DNA of 22,030 bases from Fonticula-like sp. SCN 57-25. Lineage: Eukaryota; Nucleariida; Rotosphaerida. The DNA lies in assembly GCA_001724245.1 (NCBI GenBank), contig MEDX01000077.1, forward strand, positions 1-22,030, written 5' to 3'. The position numbers and the translations under genes are program-made. The notes beneath the pieces are model-generated. The model ran no database searches. It was not told the origin of the DNA and saw only the letters and a program-made list of their open reading frames with translations. Below are positions 8,938 through 17,313 of the stretch, piece after piece; positions within the stretch are counted from its first letter, which is position 1, and every line of letters begins with the position of its first letter.

Positions 8938-8963
8938 ATGAAAGACCGCGAGGTTTTGAATGA
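8934..8963 (+). other. Overlapping upstream ORF (9 codons)
   Basis: An ATG at 8934 opens a short frame, MNERPRGFE, stopping at 8961-8963. It overlaps the main ATG at 8938 as ATGAATG in another frame. Scanning ribosomes meet this ATG first if it is in the mRNA, so it could lower translation of the glycosyltransferase. The transcription start is not known. Confidence 0.4.
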
Positions 8964-10566
8964 GCGCGCGGCGCTGCTGCTAGTTATCGCCCTGTCGGCG
9001 GCCGCGACGTTGGCAATGTGGCATGGGACGCGCACTCTCGTAGAGTCCCCCCTGATGGCCTCGTTTCTAGAGTCTGACCAGCGCGGCGGCGGAGGTATGT
9101 ATCTTGGCAACAGCTGGAGCGTGTCGACGGAGGGCATCGCAGATGGCAACCGGACAGCGGTCCTATCACCGTACGCGCTCGGCCGCTCGTCGGGCGACAG
9201 CACTGGCGGCATGTACGAAGAGGATCCACACGCATACAGCGTATGTACCTTCTCCAATGTGTGTTTGTCGAGCGCCGGGATGCATATCCAGGTTGCCGAT
9301 CCCGTTAGGCGATCTCTCCTGAACACTGCCGCAGCGCTGTGCGGATCGCCCGATCCGAGCGATCGCGCACCCTTTTGCAATTGCTTTTCGCGAACATTCC
9401 CCGCCGTATTTGAGGACCCGATGCTGTCTGGCGCGCGCCGCTGGGAGCGCGGCTCACACGTGCTTGTTGACACGTACGTCAAGGGCCACCAGATCGGCCA
9501 CTGGATCGAGAAGCTTGTCCTTCTTCACAGCGTCCTGTTGCATGCTCCTCTGTACCCCGCGCTGTCGTCGGTCGACGGCATCATATTCAACCGCCTGGAC
9601 CCCCCGCTTACGGAGCACGAGGCGTTTGTTTTGCGCGTTGCGACGGCGCGCCTGCCGAGCGCTCTTGACGCGCGCCACATGCTCTGGAGCCGCGACTTTG
9701 AGTCGACGGTCGTGTCGACCGGCGCGCGCGTGGTCGGCAGCCGCTGCTTTGAGCGCGTGACATACTCGCCGCTGCTTGCGACAATTGCGCACTCGGCGGC
9801 GGACGCGAACGCGTACCGCGCGCGGGCGTACGCGCTTGCGTGGCAGGACAGCGCGGCGCGGCCGGAAGAACGGCAGCTGCTCGCGTCGTCGCTGCGGCCG
9901 CTCAGCGAGACGTGCCCGCCGCCGCGCGCGCTGCTGCTGTTCCGCGCCGAGGACATGTGGCCGCGCCGCCGTCTTATCCTCAACGGGCACGAGCTCGCCG
10001 TCGCCGTGCTGGCCGAGCTCGGCATTCACTTTGAGCTCGTCACCATCTCGGCGTCCAACACGACCGCCGAGCAGCTCGCTCTCTTTGCTTCGGCCGGGCT
10101 CGTCGTGTCGTCGCACTCGTCGCAGCTCGCAAACGTTGTGTTTGCGCCACCGCGTGCCGCCGTCGTCGAGGTCACGCCAATGTTTCAGAACGGCGACTTT
10201 GCCGCCATCGCGCTGCCAATGGGGCTCGCGTACTGGTACGCGCTCGACGGGGCGGCTGACAGCGCCGACAGCCGCGTGCAGGATGCGTTCAGAGAGGCGC
10301 GGCTGGCCGAGGAGGGGCAGAGGGAGATATTGAACAGCTGCCTGCAGCGCTTCCTGGCGTGCGACGGCGAGGCGCTCTGCCTCATTCAGGCCGACGCGGA
10401 CCTGCCGGAAGAGTGCCACGCGAGGACAAGCCCGTACAAGCTCATGCAAAAGGGTGTCAAGCACGTCGACTTTTACACAAATATCAAAACGGTGATGCGC
10501 ATACTGAAAAAGGCGGTTGGCCACCTCAACGCCGCGTGCGGGGGGCGGTGGCCGGGCCTCTCATGA
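8938..10566 (+). CDS. GT61-like glycosyltransferase, type II membrane protein
   Basis: Predicted Golgi/ER glycosyltransferase of the GT61 group (DUF563; EOGT, POMGNT2 and plant xylosyltransferases). It is a single exon of 542 aa. A short cytosolic N-terminus is followed by a signal anchor (about 11-28) and a lumenal catalytic region. Features are a Cys-containing CTFSNVCL block (about 102-109), a RAEDMWPRRRL block (from about 336) and SSHSSQLANVVFAPP (around His393). The last matches the GT61 C-terminal pattern GxHGAxLxNxxFxxPG followed by xVEVTP. The usual HGA is HSS here, so activity cannot be assumed. Donor sugar and acceptor are unknown. A GGTATGTATC at 9093-9102 resembles a donor site, but the frame stays open and no intron is needed. 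The start ATG at 8938 precedes the only hydrophobic anchor. Confidence 0.84.
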   Translation: MKDREVLNERAALLLVIALSAAATLAMWHGTRTLVESPLMASFLESDQRGGGGMYLGNSWSVSTEGIADGNRTAVLSPYALGRSSGDSTGGMYEEDPHAYSVCTFSNVCLSSAGMHIQVADPVRRSLLNTAAALCGSPDPSDRAPFCNCFSRTFPAVFEDPMLSGARRWERGSHVLVDTYVKGHQIGHWIEKLVLLHSVLLHAPLYPALSSVDGIIFNRLDPPLTEHEAFVLRVATARLPSALDARHMLWSRDFESTVVSTGARVVGSRCFERVTYSPLLATIAHSAADANAYRARAYALAWQDSAARPEERQLLASSLRPLSETCPPPRALLLFRAEDMWPRRRLILNGHELAVAVLAELGIHFELVTISASNTTAEQLALFASAGLVVSSHSSQLANVVFAPPRAAVVEVTPMFQNGDFAAIALPMGLAYWYALDGAADSADSRVQDAFREARLAEEGQREILNSCLQRFLACDGEALCLIQADADLPEECHARTSPYKLMQKGVKHVDFYTNIKTVMRILKKAVGHLNAACGGRWPGLS

Positions 10567-10804
10567 GGCAATATAAGTGTTTAATATAGCAGACTGGATA
10601 AAGATATATTCATGAAACGAGGAGGGTAGCGCCTCGAAATAACAATAATGACTCTACAGCTCAATCACTCAAAGATAACCAAAAGTACACTGCGAGCAAC
10701 TAAACAATCAAATGTGAAACATAACTCGTGTGAGGGGGGTTGGAATGATACAAAATTCTGATGGATAAATATCGCCCAAGCGGCGGTCTCGGGAAGCAGC
10801 CGGC
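10567..10804. other. Convergent 3' intergenic region
   Basis: This AT-rich spacer of 238 bp separates the GT61 gene (+) from the seven-helix protein (-). It holds both 3' ends. Nothing further is seen. Confidence 0.4.
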
Positions 10805-12672
10805 CTACAGCTCGCTAAGGTCGATCTCGTCTAGCGCACCTTCCTCGTGCTCCGTCACGTTCGGCGTGCTCTCGTCGCTCTGGTCGCTCGGCGTTGCCGA
10901 CGCGTTGTTGTCATACCCCCCCTCCTCCAAGGCGCGGAGCTTTTCGTCCAGCGAGACGCTGCTGCGCTCAGAGTCGATGATATGCGTCGCCTGGTCGTCG
11001 CGCACGACGAGCGCTGCGGTGCTCATTTCCGGCCCCGCCGTGACGTAGCGAACGTTGGGGTTGACGCGCTGCAGCGTCTGCTGGCGGTAGTAAAAGGGGA
11101 TCTTGGAGTTTTGGCCGGCCATCTGGAGGCTGCCGCTCGAGTCGGACGACGACGAGATGCTCGAGCGCCGCGCGACCGGGGCGCGCACCGAAATGCTGAT
11201 GAGGATGACAGACACCATGAATACAGCGGTGATGTCGCTCGCGAGGTCGATGGCGGCGCCCTGGATGGGCTTGAGGTCCATGAAGCGGATGGCCGCCGAG
11301 GCCGCGAGCTGCACGAGAAAGGCGGCAAAGCCGAGCACGGTCGACCACACGATGATGGTCAGCTTGAGCGTCACGGCGCGGCTCGTCACGTTCATCCTGA
11401 CGCGCCCGATGCTTGCGATAATAAACGAGCCGAGGTAGATGTACATAAAGGCCATGGTGGTGAGGATGGGCACCAAGAGGGCAAAGAAGGCGATCTCAAT
11501 GTTGGACGCCGTCGCGCTCGCCGGGAACGACTCGCTGAGCGCGGACGCGGCGCCCAGAATGGCGAGCACCGGAATGCCAAGGTACGCGAGAATGCGCGCG
11601 CACATGGCCGCGCGGCGGATTCGCATGGGCGCGCCCACCTGGCGGTCAGTGATGGACGCCCAGTTTACGAGGAGGGCGACGAGCGAAAAGTAGGCAAAGA
11701 GAAGGCCGAGCCAGTAGACCATGCGGCTCATGGGGTACGGCCATGTGGCGTGCGGGCCCCAGGTCATCTCGTTCGTGCCGTACTGGATCACGCGGACAAG
11801 CGCGTAGAGGCCGTTCCAGCCAAACATAAACATGCGGAACTTGATGCCGGCGCCCTCGCTGTACTTTTGGTACACGAGAAAGCCCATCTGGGCGACCACG
11901 TACAAGAGAAGAAGGAGAAAGACCGAGAAAAGGCTCCAGCGAATAGCGTTGTAGCCCTCCGATAGCACAAATGTCGTTTTTACCGATTCAGCTGCGGCGG
12001 CGGCGCGTTAGCGAGGGCGGCGGTAAAAGCGCGCGCGCGTACCATTGGTGAGCGTGACAATGTAATTTGGCGGAATTGCAAGTAGCCGCTCGCCGTCCGC
12101 GGCCGATACCATTTGGAAGCGAGTGAGAACAGCGCGCGCGTAGTCGCTCTCCGGGTTGGCCGGCTGCAAAATGCCCCACTTGTCCTCGTCCTGGTACCCA
12201 GGGTTTTTCACGCTCGTGGAGATCACGATGACGGCCGGCGGTCCAACGATCGCATTAACTTGAACAACAGCGTCGCTCAGGCGGTCGCAGCCCGCATTAA
12301 AGACTTCCTGGAGCGACAGCACGAGGATGCGCGCGTCGCGCGTGATCGGCCATGTCAGCTCGCAGCCGGCCGACAGCTTGCCCACGTGCATCAGGGCGCT
12401 CAGGCGGTATTCCGAGACCACCATGTTGGCATCGAACGAGTCAATGCGCGAAACGACAGTGCCGTTGTACTAGAAAGGTTGGGAAGGAAAAAGAGAGGCA
12501 ACCCGTGAGATCGGTGCTTTTTTCGCGGGGAGGGAGAAGTGCCCCGTACCGGATCGATCACGCGGATCATCGCATTCGCTGGGGAAAAAAAAGCTACAAA
12601 AAGCGCCACCATACATAGGAAATATAGTGGGGCGCCCTTCCCGTGAGCGCTCATCCTGGAGACGCTCGTCAT
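10805..12672 (-). CDS. Seven-helix membrane protein with signal peptide and ectodomain
   Basis: Receptor-like multi-pass membrane protein of unknown ligand. Exons on the minus strand are 12672-12550, 12469-12043 and 11991-10805, giving 578 aa. Introns are 80 bp (GTACGG) and 51 bp (GTACGC, branch CTAAC). Residues 1-34 contain a signal peptide (LYFLCMVALFVAFFSPANA). Residues 35 to about 198 form an ectodomain with one NGT glycosylation sequon at 43-45 and two Cys. Seven hydrophobic helices span about 202-455, and a Ser/Asp/Glu-rich tail of about 120 aa ends DEIDLSEL. Helices 2-3 (RMFMFGWNGLYALVRVIQYG, then LLFAYFSLVALLVNWASI) resemble the TOM1/THH1/GPR137 family, but this is only pattern similarity. 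Other GPCR-like families remain possible. ATG 12672 is used; Met7 (12654) would also serve. NF-Y boxes lie upstream. Confidence 0.78.
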
Positions 12673-13041
12673 GGCGGCTGCCCTTAGTTGTGCCGGCGGC
12701 CTCGCCTGCTGTAGCGAAACCCCCGACCAAGCACGGAAAAGAGGGCTGATGTGATTGGCCCACTCAATCGCCATGCACAGGCGGCCAATCAGCTTTCGAA
12801 TGCTTGGCTGCGGAAGGCAAACATTACCAGCCAATCAGGAGTCGATCGTCTTCCGACTCGGGGTGAGCGAGGCTCGATCACACTGTTTTTCGCTAAAGAG
12901 GTCAAAGAATGCAGCGGTGTCGTATCCAGGCAACGTAAAACAGCGGGAAGTGCAGAAATACATTCCGGGTAGCGTTGCGAACAAATGTACAGTATAGCTT
13001 GAAGAAAATGCAAAGAAAAACTCGAGAAAAGAGGGAAATGC
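12673..13041. promoter_or_regulatory. Promoter of the seven-helix gene with three NF-Y-type boxes
   Basis: This 369-bp region lies between two minus-strand genes. NF-Y-type boxes are at 12751-12760 (GTGATTGGCC, one mismatch), 12783-12792 (GGCCAATCAG) and 12829-12838 (AGCCAATCAG), about 79-166 bp upstream of the ATG at 12672. The rest, next to 13042, must hold the 3' untranslated region of the zinc-finger gene. No further gene is seen. Confidence 0.6.
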
Positions 13042-14379
13042 CTACTCGGCGTCGCCTTCGGTGAGCGCGTTGCCGTGGCCCGGCTCGCCGCTGCGTTTCC
13101 TCAGGTGCTTGTGGAATCCCTCGCGCTGCGCATACGTCACGCCGCACTTGCAGCGAAACGGCATGTGAAAGTGACGCTGGAGGTGCGTCCGGAGCTTGTG
13201 TTTGCGCACATTCTTTTCCTGGACGTAGTCGCAGTACATGCACTTTGTCTGGTCCTCGGCCTCGATGTGCAGAATGTGCTCCACGAGCAGCTCGGCGGTC
13301 GGAATGTCCTGCAGGCACGCTTCTTGGGGGCAAAAGGGCAAGTTCCACTTTTTGTAGCAGCCGTCGCGGAACCACTCGGCGCTGTGCCGCCGCTAAAGAT
13401 CCGCGTCAGCAAGGATGATCGCGCGACATTCGCGTACCTTTTCGTCGTCGGTCCAGTTGGCGCTTGACCCGGCCGGCACATTGGGAAACGCGACGACATC
13501 CGAGGCGTGCGTGCGGGCGTTTGAGGACGAGCGGTCGCGCCACACGCGAGGCCGCTGCTGGCTCGCTGCGCCAGCCGAGCCCCGGCGTGCTCCCGTTGCC
13601 ATCATCTGCATGCTCGCGTGGTCGCCTTCCACAAGCTGGGCGGTGGACGCGAGCGACATGAGGGAGGCGGCAAAGTCGGTGACAGAGTGCTGAGGGTGGC
13701 CGCCGTCGTCCACAAAGAACGGCTGCTGCGGAGCGTCGACGCGGCCAACGCGCCTTACTTGAACCGGCATGAACCGCGGGATTTGCGGCGAAGACATCGA
13801 CGGCTGTACGCCGTGCGAATAGTCGTCTGCGATGGCAAACTCCTCCGCCACGGCCATCACCGGCTGCCCGCGCTGAACGGTGTGCCGCGGCAGCAGCGCC
13901 AGATGACCCGGGGCCGCGTTGGGCACGTTGAGAAGCAGAGCGCCGGCGCCCTGCACGCTGTGCATTTGCGGATGCTGGTAGATCGCCTCCATCCTCGGGT
14001 CGACGACATATTGGGCCTCATGGAGCGCTTCGACGGCGTCGAGGGGCTCGTAGAGGTACGCGGGTCCCGGCTGGAAGGTGCGCGGCAGCGGCACATTCGG
14101 CGCTATCGTTGTCACCACATGGCTATAACCCATCGCTGCCGCCTTGGACACGCCCTCTGCTGGCGACGAGCTTCCACGGCGGTCCGTTGGCAGCCCGACG
14201 GCATCGGCGGTGCGCTTACGGTTGTTGGTCGGAGCAGCCGAGCCCGACGGCAGGATCAGCGCAGATGGCATCATCGTGTTCACAGAACCAAGACCCAGAA
14301 GCATGTCTGCCTCACGCGCGTAGAGCTCTTCGTTGACGTTGTCTCCCGACGAAGCATGCTGGCTCGTCCTGCGAGACAT
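13042..14379 (-). CDS. Putative transcription factor with three C2H2-like zinc fingers
   Basis: Probable nuclear DNA-binding protein. Exons on the minus strand are 14379-13438 and 13392-13042, giving 430 aa. The 45-bp intron starts GTACGC and has GCTGAC before TTTAG. The N-terminal 300 residues are low-complexity and probably disordered, with no known domain; NRKR at about 53-56 could be part of a nuclear signal. The C-terminus holds three Cys/His clusters: C335-x4-C340-x12-H353-x2-H356; C365-x2-C368-x10-H379-x4-H384; and C395-x-C397-x10-H408-x-H410. The second is close to canonical C2H2. The first and third have unusual spacing but may still bind zinc. Exon 2 begins RRHSAEWFRDGCYKKW, and the aromatic/basic pattern before finger 1 looks like part of the domain. 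The start is the first ATG in frame; a TATA-like palindrome lies 68-77 bp upstream. Targets are unknown. Confidence 0.78.
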
Positions 14380-14719
14380 CGACAAAGCTGGCTTTGCACA
14401 ATGCCTGCCTCAAGATGGGCGGGAAGAGTTGATGGGCGCGCGCGTGATTTATAAATAAAGTAAAGTCGTCCAGAATACAGATACCTACACAGCGCGGCAA
14501 CCGGGTGAGAGGCGGGCCGAAGAACCGACCGCGTACCTGGCGCACACCGCGGGCTATCGGGCACACCGCAGTCTCTTTGGCTTTTCCCTAGCTTTGCAGT
14601 CTGGCACTTGTAACGTCTCTAATTCTACCCTGGCATGCATCTGAGACGAAAAATGCTTTATCGGCATATCCGTTGCTGTTTCGTGTGTTTCGAGAGCAAA
14701 GTAGTGCAAAAGCTGCGTG

Positions 14720-14762
14720 TACGACATGAACGTGTCGTATGCCGGACGTATACGTTTCATGT
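14720..14762. repeat. Nested palindrome cluster
   Basis: TACGACA (14720-14726), a 6-bp spacer and TGTCGTA (14733-14739) form a perfect inverted repeat. Just after it, ACGTATACGT (14746-14755) is a perfect 10-bp palindrome. ACATGAACGT (from 14724) is also imperfectly complementary to ACGTTTCATGT (to about 14762), so a larger stem can enclose the centre. Its place in a divergent promoter suggests regulator binding. Confidence 0.55.
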
Positions 14763-14892
14763 GCGCCCCGTGTGCCCCTGTGCGGGTCCCCACCGAGCCT
14801 CTTCCCAGCCTTGCGACTTGCACGTCCCTTTTGATGCAATCAGCACAACCGTGCCACAACCCTGCTGCAATTAAGGCCTGGTCACCTGGATC

Positions 14893-14981
14893 GACCAATC
14901 AGGACGCGGCGACGACAATCACGAGACGACCCACCAAATTCCGCCTCATTTCCTTTTTGGGACGGTCATGGGGTCTATAAA
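14893..14981 (+). promoter_or_regulatory. CCAAT plus TATA core promoter of the acyl-CoA reductase
   Basis: GACCAATCAG at 14893-14902 matches NF-Y exactly, and TATAAA is at 14976-14981. Transcription would be expected to start near 15005-15015, about 100 bp before the ATG at 15116. This is the only promoter in the window where both elements are clear. Confidence 0.65.
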
Positions 14982-15115
14982 CCTCGCGCGTGGCCGCTTC
15001 CCTGGACGCACTTCCCCTCTGCTCGCACAGGTGCCGAGCGAGTGCAGGCGCGTTTGGATTTCCGTTAGACGATCCCCCTACCTTTATACAAAGCGCTTCT
15101 CTTCGTCTGTCTAGC

Positions 15116-16660
15116 ATGACGCAAACTGTGGCCGAGTTCTACGCTGGTCGCTCCGTCTTTGTGACGGGCGCCACTGGCTTCCTCGGCAAGTGCCTCATCG
15201 AGAAGCTGATCCGCTCGTGCCCGGATATTGGCTCCATCTACGTCCTCGTGCGCGCCAAGAGGGGTGTCGACCCGCGTCAGCGCGTGCAGGACCTCGTGAC
15301 GGGCGATCTTTTCCAGACGCTCCGCGACACCAAGCCCGGGTTCGAGTCAAAGGTGGTCCCCGTGTGCGGCGACCTCCTCGTCGACGGCCTCGGCATGTCG
15401 GAGGAGGACATTGCCACCCTCCGCGAGAACGTTTCGGTTATCATTCACGTCGCTGCGACCGTCAACTTTAACGAGCATATCAAGACGTCGCTTCAGCTCA
15501 ACGTGATCGCCGTCAAGCAGCTCCTCGCCATGTCGCGCACCTTTAAGGACCTCAAGGCCTTTGTGCACACGAGCACGGCCTACTCGCAGTGCGACCGCGA
15601 GCACATTGAGGAGCGCTTCTACGAGCCTGCCATGGACGTTGACGCCCTTATTCAGCTCGTCAAGTCGATGCCCGAAGAGACGGCGGCTGCCGCCACGCCC
15701 GGCCTCCTCGGCAAGCGCCCCAACACCTACACTCTCACCAAGTCCCTGGCCGAGGCCATTGTCAAGCGCGAGGGCCAGGGCCTTCCGGTCGCTGTCATGC
15801 GCCCGTCCATCGTCGCCGGTATCCGCGCCGACCCCGTCCCCGGATGGCAGGACAACCTCAACGGCCCCGCCGGCATGTATGTTGCCGCGTCGGCTGGTAT
15901 GCTCCGCGTCATGCAGGGCAATCCCAACGCCGTGATGGACCTCGTGCCCGTTGACCACTGCACGTCTCTCCTTATTGCGATCGGCTGGAAGCTCGGCACC
16001 ACCTATAAGGTTGGCGACGAGCCCAAGGTGTACCACTGCACGTCGGGCACCCTGAACCCGTGCACGTGGGGCGAGCAGATCGATTACAGCTTCCGCGCGT
16101 ACAGGAGCCGCGAGCCCCTCGTCGTGCCGCTCATCGAGCCGTCCTTCCGCTTTGTGCAGAACCCCACGCTGTTCAAGACGATGGCCTTTTTCGTGCACAC
16201 GCTCCCGTGCGTCCTCGGCGACACGATGCTTCGTGCTACCGGCCAGAAGCCCGTGCTCCAGCGTATCTTCCGCAAGCTCAACAACGCAATTGACGCCTTC
16301 CACTTTTTCATCAGCCACCAGTGGAGGTGGGACATGGACAACACCATGCAGCTGCGCAAGGATATGGCGGCCGCTGACCGCACCACCTTTGAGTTTGATA
16401 TGACCATCATCAACTGGCCGTCGTACATCGAGTCCTTCTTTGTTGGCGCTCGTCGCTTCGTGCCCCGCCAGGACCCTGCCGTGCAGGCCCGCAACCGCGT
16501 GATCCAGCGTCTCATCCACTTTGTCTTCCTCACCCTTTGCTTGCTGGCGCTGGCCTTTGCGTCCCTCTCCATGTACAATGTTATTACTGGATCGGAGGTG
16601 ACGGCGACTGGCCTCGTTGACATGGCCGTCTCGCGCTTTGCCCTCCCCGCTTCCCAGTAG
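15116..16660 (+). CDS. FAR1: Fatty acyl-CoA reductase (alcohol-forming)
   Basis: Reduces long-chain acyl-CoA to fatty alcohol with two NADPH, feeding wax ester or ether-lipid synthesis. It is usually anchored on peroxisomes or ER. Single exon of 514 aa, the same size as animal FAR1/FAR2. The N-terminal Rossmann domain has VTGATGFLGK (16-25, NAD(P)-binding GxxGxxG). The SDR catalytic pair is YTLTK, Tyr205 and Lys209. VMRPSIVAG (about 228-235) is another conserved block. The C-terminal FAR_C (sterile) region follows from about residue 370. A hydrophobic segment near 462-487 (LIHFVFLTLCLLALAF) is the likely membrane anchor. ATG 15116 is chosen because MTQTVAEFYAGRSVFVTGATG has the usual family spacing, and an upstream in-frame extension to 14990 would cover the promoter. 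The gene is intronless, with no operon-like partner. Confidence 0.96.
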   Translation: MTQTVAEFYAGRSVFVTGATGFLGKCLIEKLIRSCPDIGSIYVLVRAKRGVDPRQRVQDLVTGDLFQTLRDTKPGFESKVVPVCGDLLVDGLGMSEEDIATLRENVSVIIHVAATVNFNEHIKTSLQLNVIAVKQLLAMSRTFKDLKAFVHTSTAYSQCDREHIEERFYEPAMDVDALIQLVKSMPEETAAAATPGLLGKRPNTYTLTKSLAEAIVKREGQGLPVAVMRPSIVAGIRADPVPGWQDNLNGPAGMYVAASAGMLRVMQGNPNAVMDLVPVDHCTSLLIAIGWKLGTTYKVGDEPKVYHCTSGTLNPCTWGEQIDYSFRAYRSREPLVVPLIEPSFRFVQNPTLFKTMAFFVHTLPCVLGDTMLRATGQKPVLQRIFRKLNNAIDAFHFFISHQWRWDMDNTMQLRKDMAAADRTTFEFDMTIINWPSYIESFFVGARRFVPRQDPAVQARNRVIQRLIHFVFLTLCLLALAFASLSMYNVITGSEVTATGLVDMAVSRFALPASQ

Positions 16661-17313
16661 ATACTCGCATAATGTTCATCAATTTGTTTGCACTCGTGCA
16701 ATGTTTTGTACTATGATACCGCTATATAAACTCCTGATCTGTTGATTTCGAAATTCTCTAGTCTCGACCGATTGGCCCAAAATGGCAAATTTAGATCAAT
16801 CGCACCATATTAGGGAATTTAACCGTATTAGGAAGTTTCCGATTGGCATGTCTGCAAGACGAGTGTCTGCTGCAAAAATTTCTTGTTGGCAGAAAACGTT
16901 TGCGAAAAAAGGAAGACTTTCCGTGTCCGTTAGCACCTCTTTTGCCCGCATGATGGCATTTCATGGTTGCAACGAGATCGAGCGTCCGATGCCGAGCCCG
17001 TCGGGCACGCCAGGAGCGTTGCGCCTCAGTGGGCTCGGGTCGCAAGGTTGCGATGCGGCTGCGCCATCGACCACGGGCCTACGTCTCAGCATCGACGGTA
17101 TGCGCGTGAGCTGCCGCTTGCGCCACAAAGGGCTAACGCTTGTTTGGTATTCTCAAGGCGTACCGCATTCGCTTTCTTTGTCCTTGAGTCGCCCGATCGA
17201 GCGCCCCACCGACAGCCGGTCTTTGGTGCCAAGCGCGATCGAAAATTCCACTTTGCAAGCGGTTCGCGTTGCTCATTGCAACGTTCTGTTTACTAACATC
17301 TGTATGGCAGGAC
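16661..17313. promoter_or_regulatory. Upstream region of the HMG gene, possible 5' exons
   Basis: Two NF-Y-type boxes, CCGATTGGCC (16768-16777) and CCGATTGGCA (16839-16848), place a promoter near 16770-16900, about 470-540 bp before the first firm HMG codon. A branch/acceptor signal (TACTAAC...GGCAG) ends at 17310, so an upstream exon probably exists. A plus-strand frame open from 16782 contains ATGs at 16950 and 16953. It could join in phase at 17311 by a donor at 17226 (GTGCCA) or 17262 (GTTCGC). This would add roughly 80-110 Ser/Pro-rich residues. The alternative is an intron in the 5' untranslated region. I cannot decide between them. Confidence 0.4.

Larger units (their letters stand above)
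14380..15115. promoter_or_regulatory. Divergent promoter region, zinc-finger gene / acyl-CoA reductase
   Basis: At 736 bp this is the longest spacer in the window. It holds the palindrome ATTTATAAAT at 14447-14456, a TATA candidate for the zinc-finger gene. A dense palindrome cluster lies at 14720-14762. A repeated CACAACC lies around 14842-14865. An exact NF-Y-type box GACCAATCAG is at 14893-14902 and TATAAA at 14976-14981. The CCAAT-TATA spacing of about 75 bp and the orientation fit the reductase, giving a 5' untranslated region of about 110 bp. A minus-strand open frame at 14554-14898 shows no family features and is not accepted as a gene. Confidence 0.55.

Noticed and set aside
9093-9250. 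Possible intron in GT61 starting GTATGT
   Set aside because: The frame remains open, no GTRCG donor is present, and the CTFSNVCL block that follows looks like family coding sequence.
14554-14898. Minus-strand 114-codon open frame in the long divergent spacer
   Set aside because: No domain or family features. It overlaps the CCAAT box of the acyl-CoA reductase promoter, and its composition does not resemble neighbouring genes.
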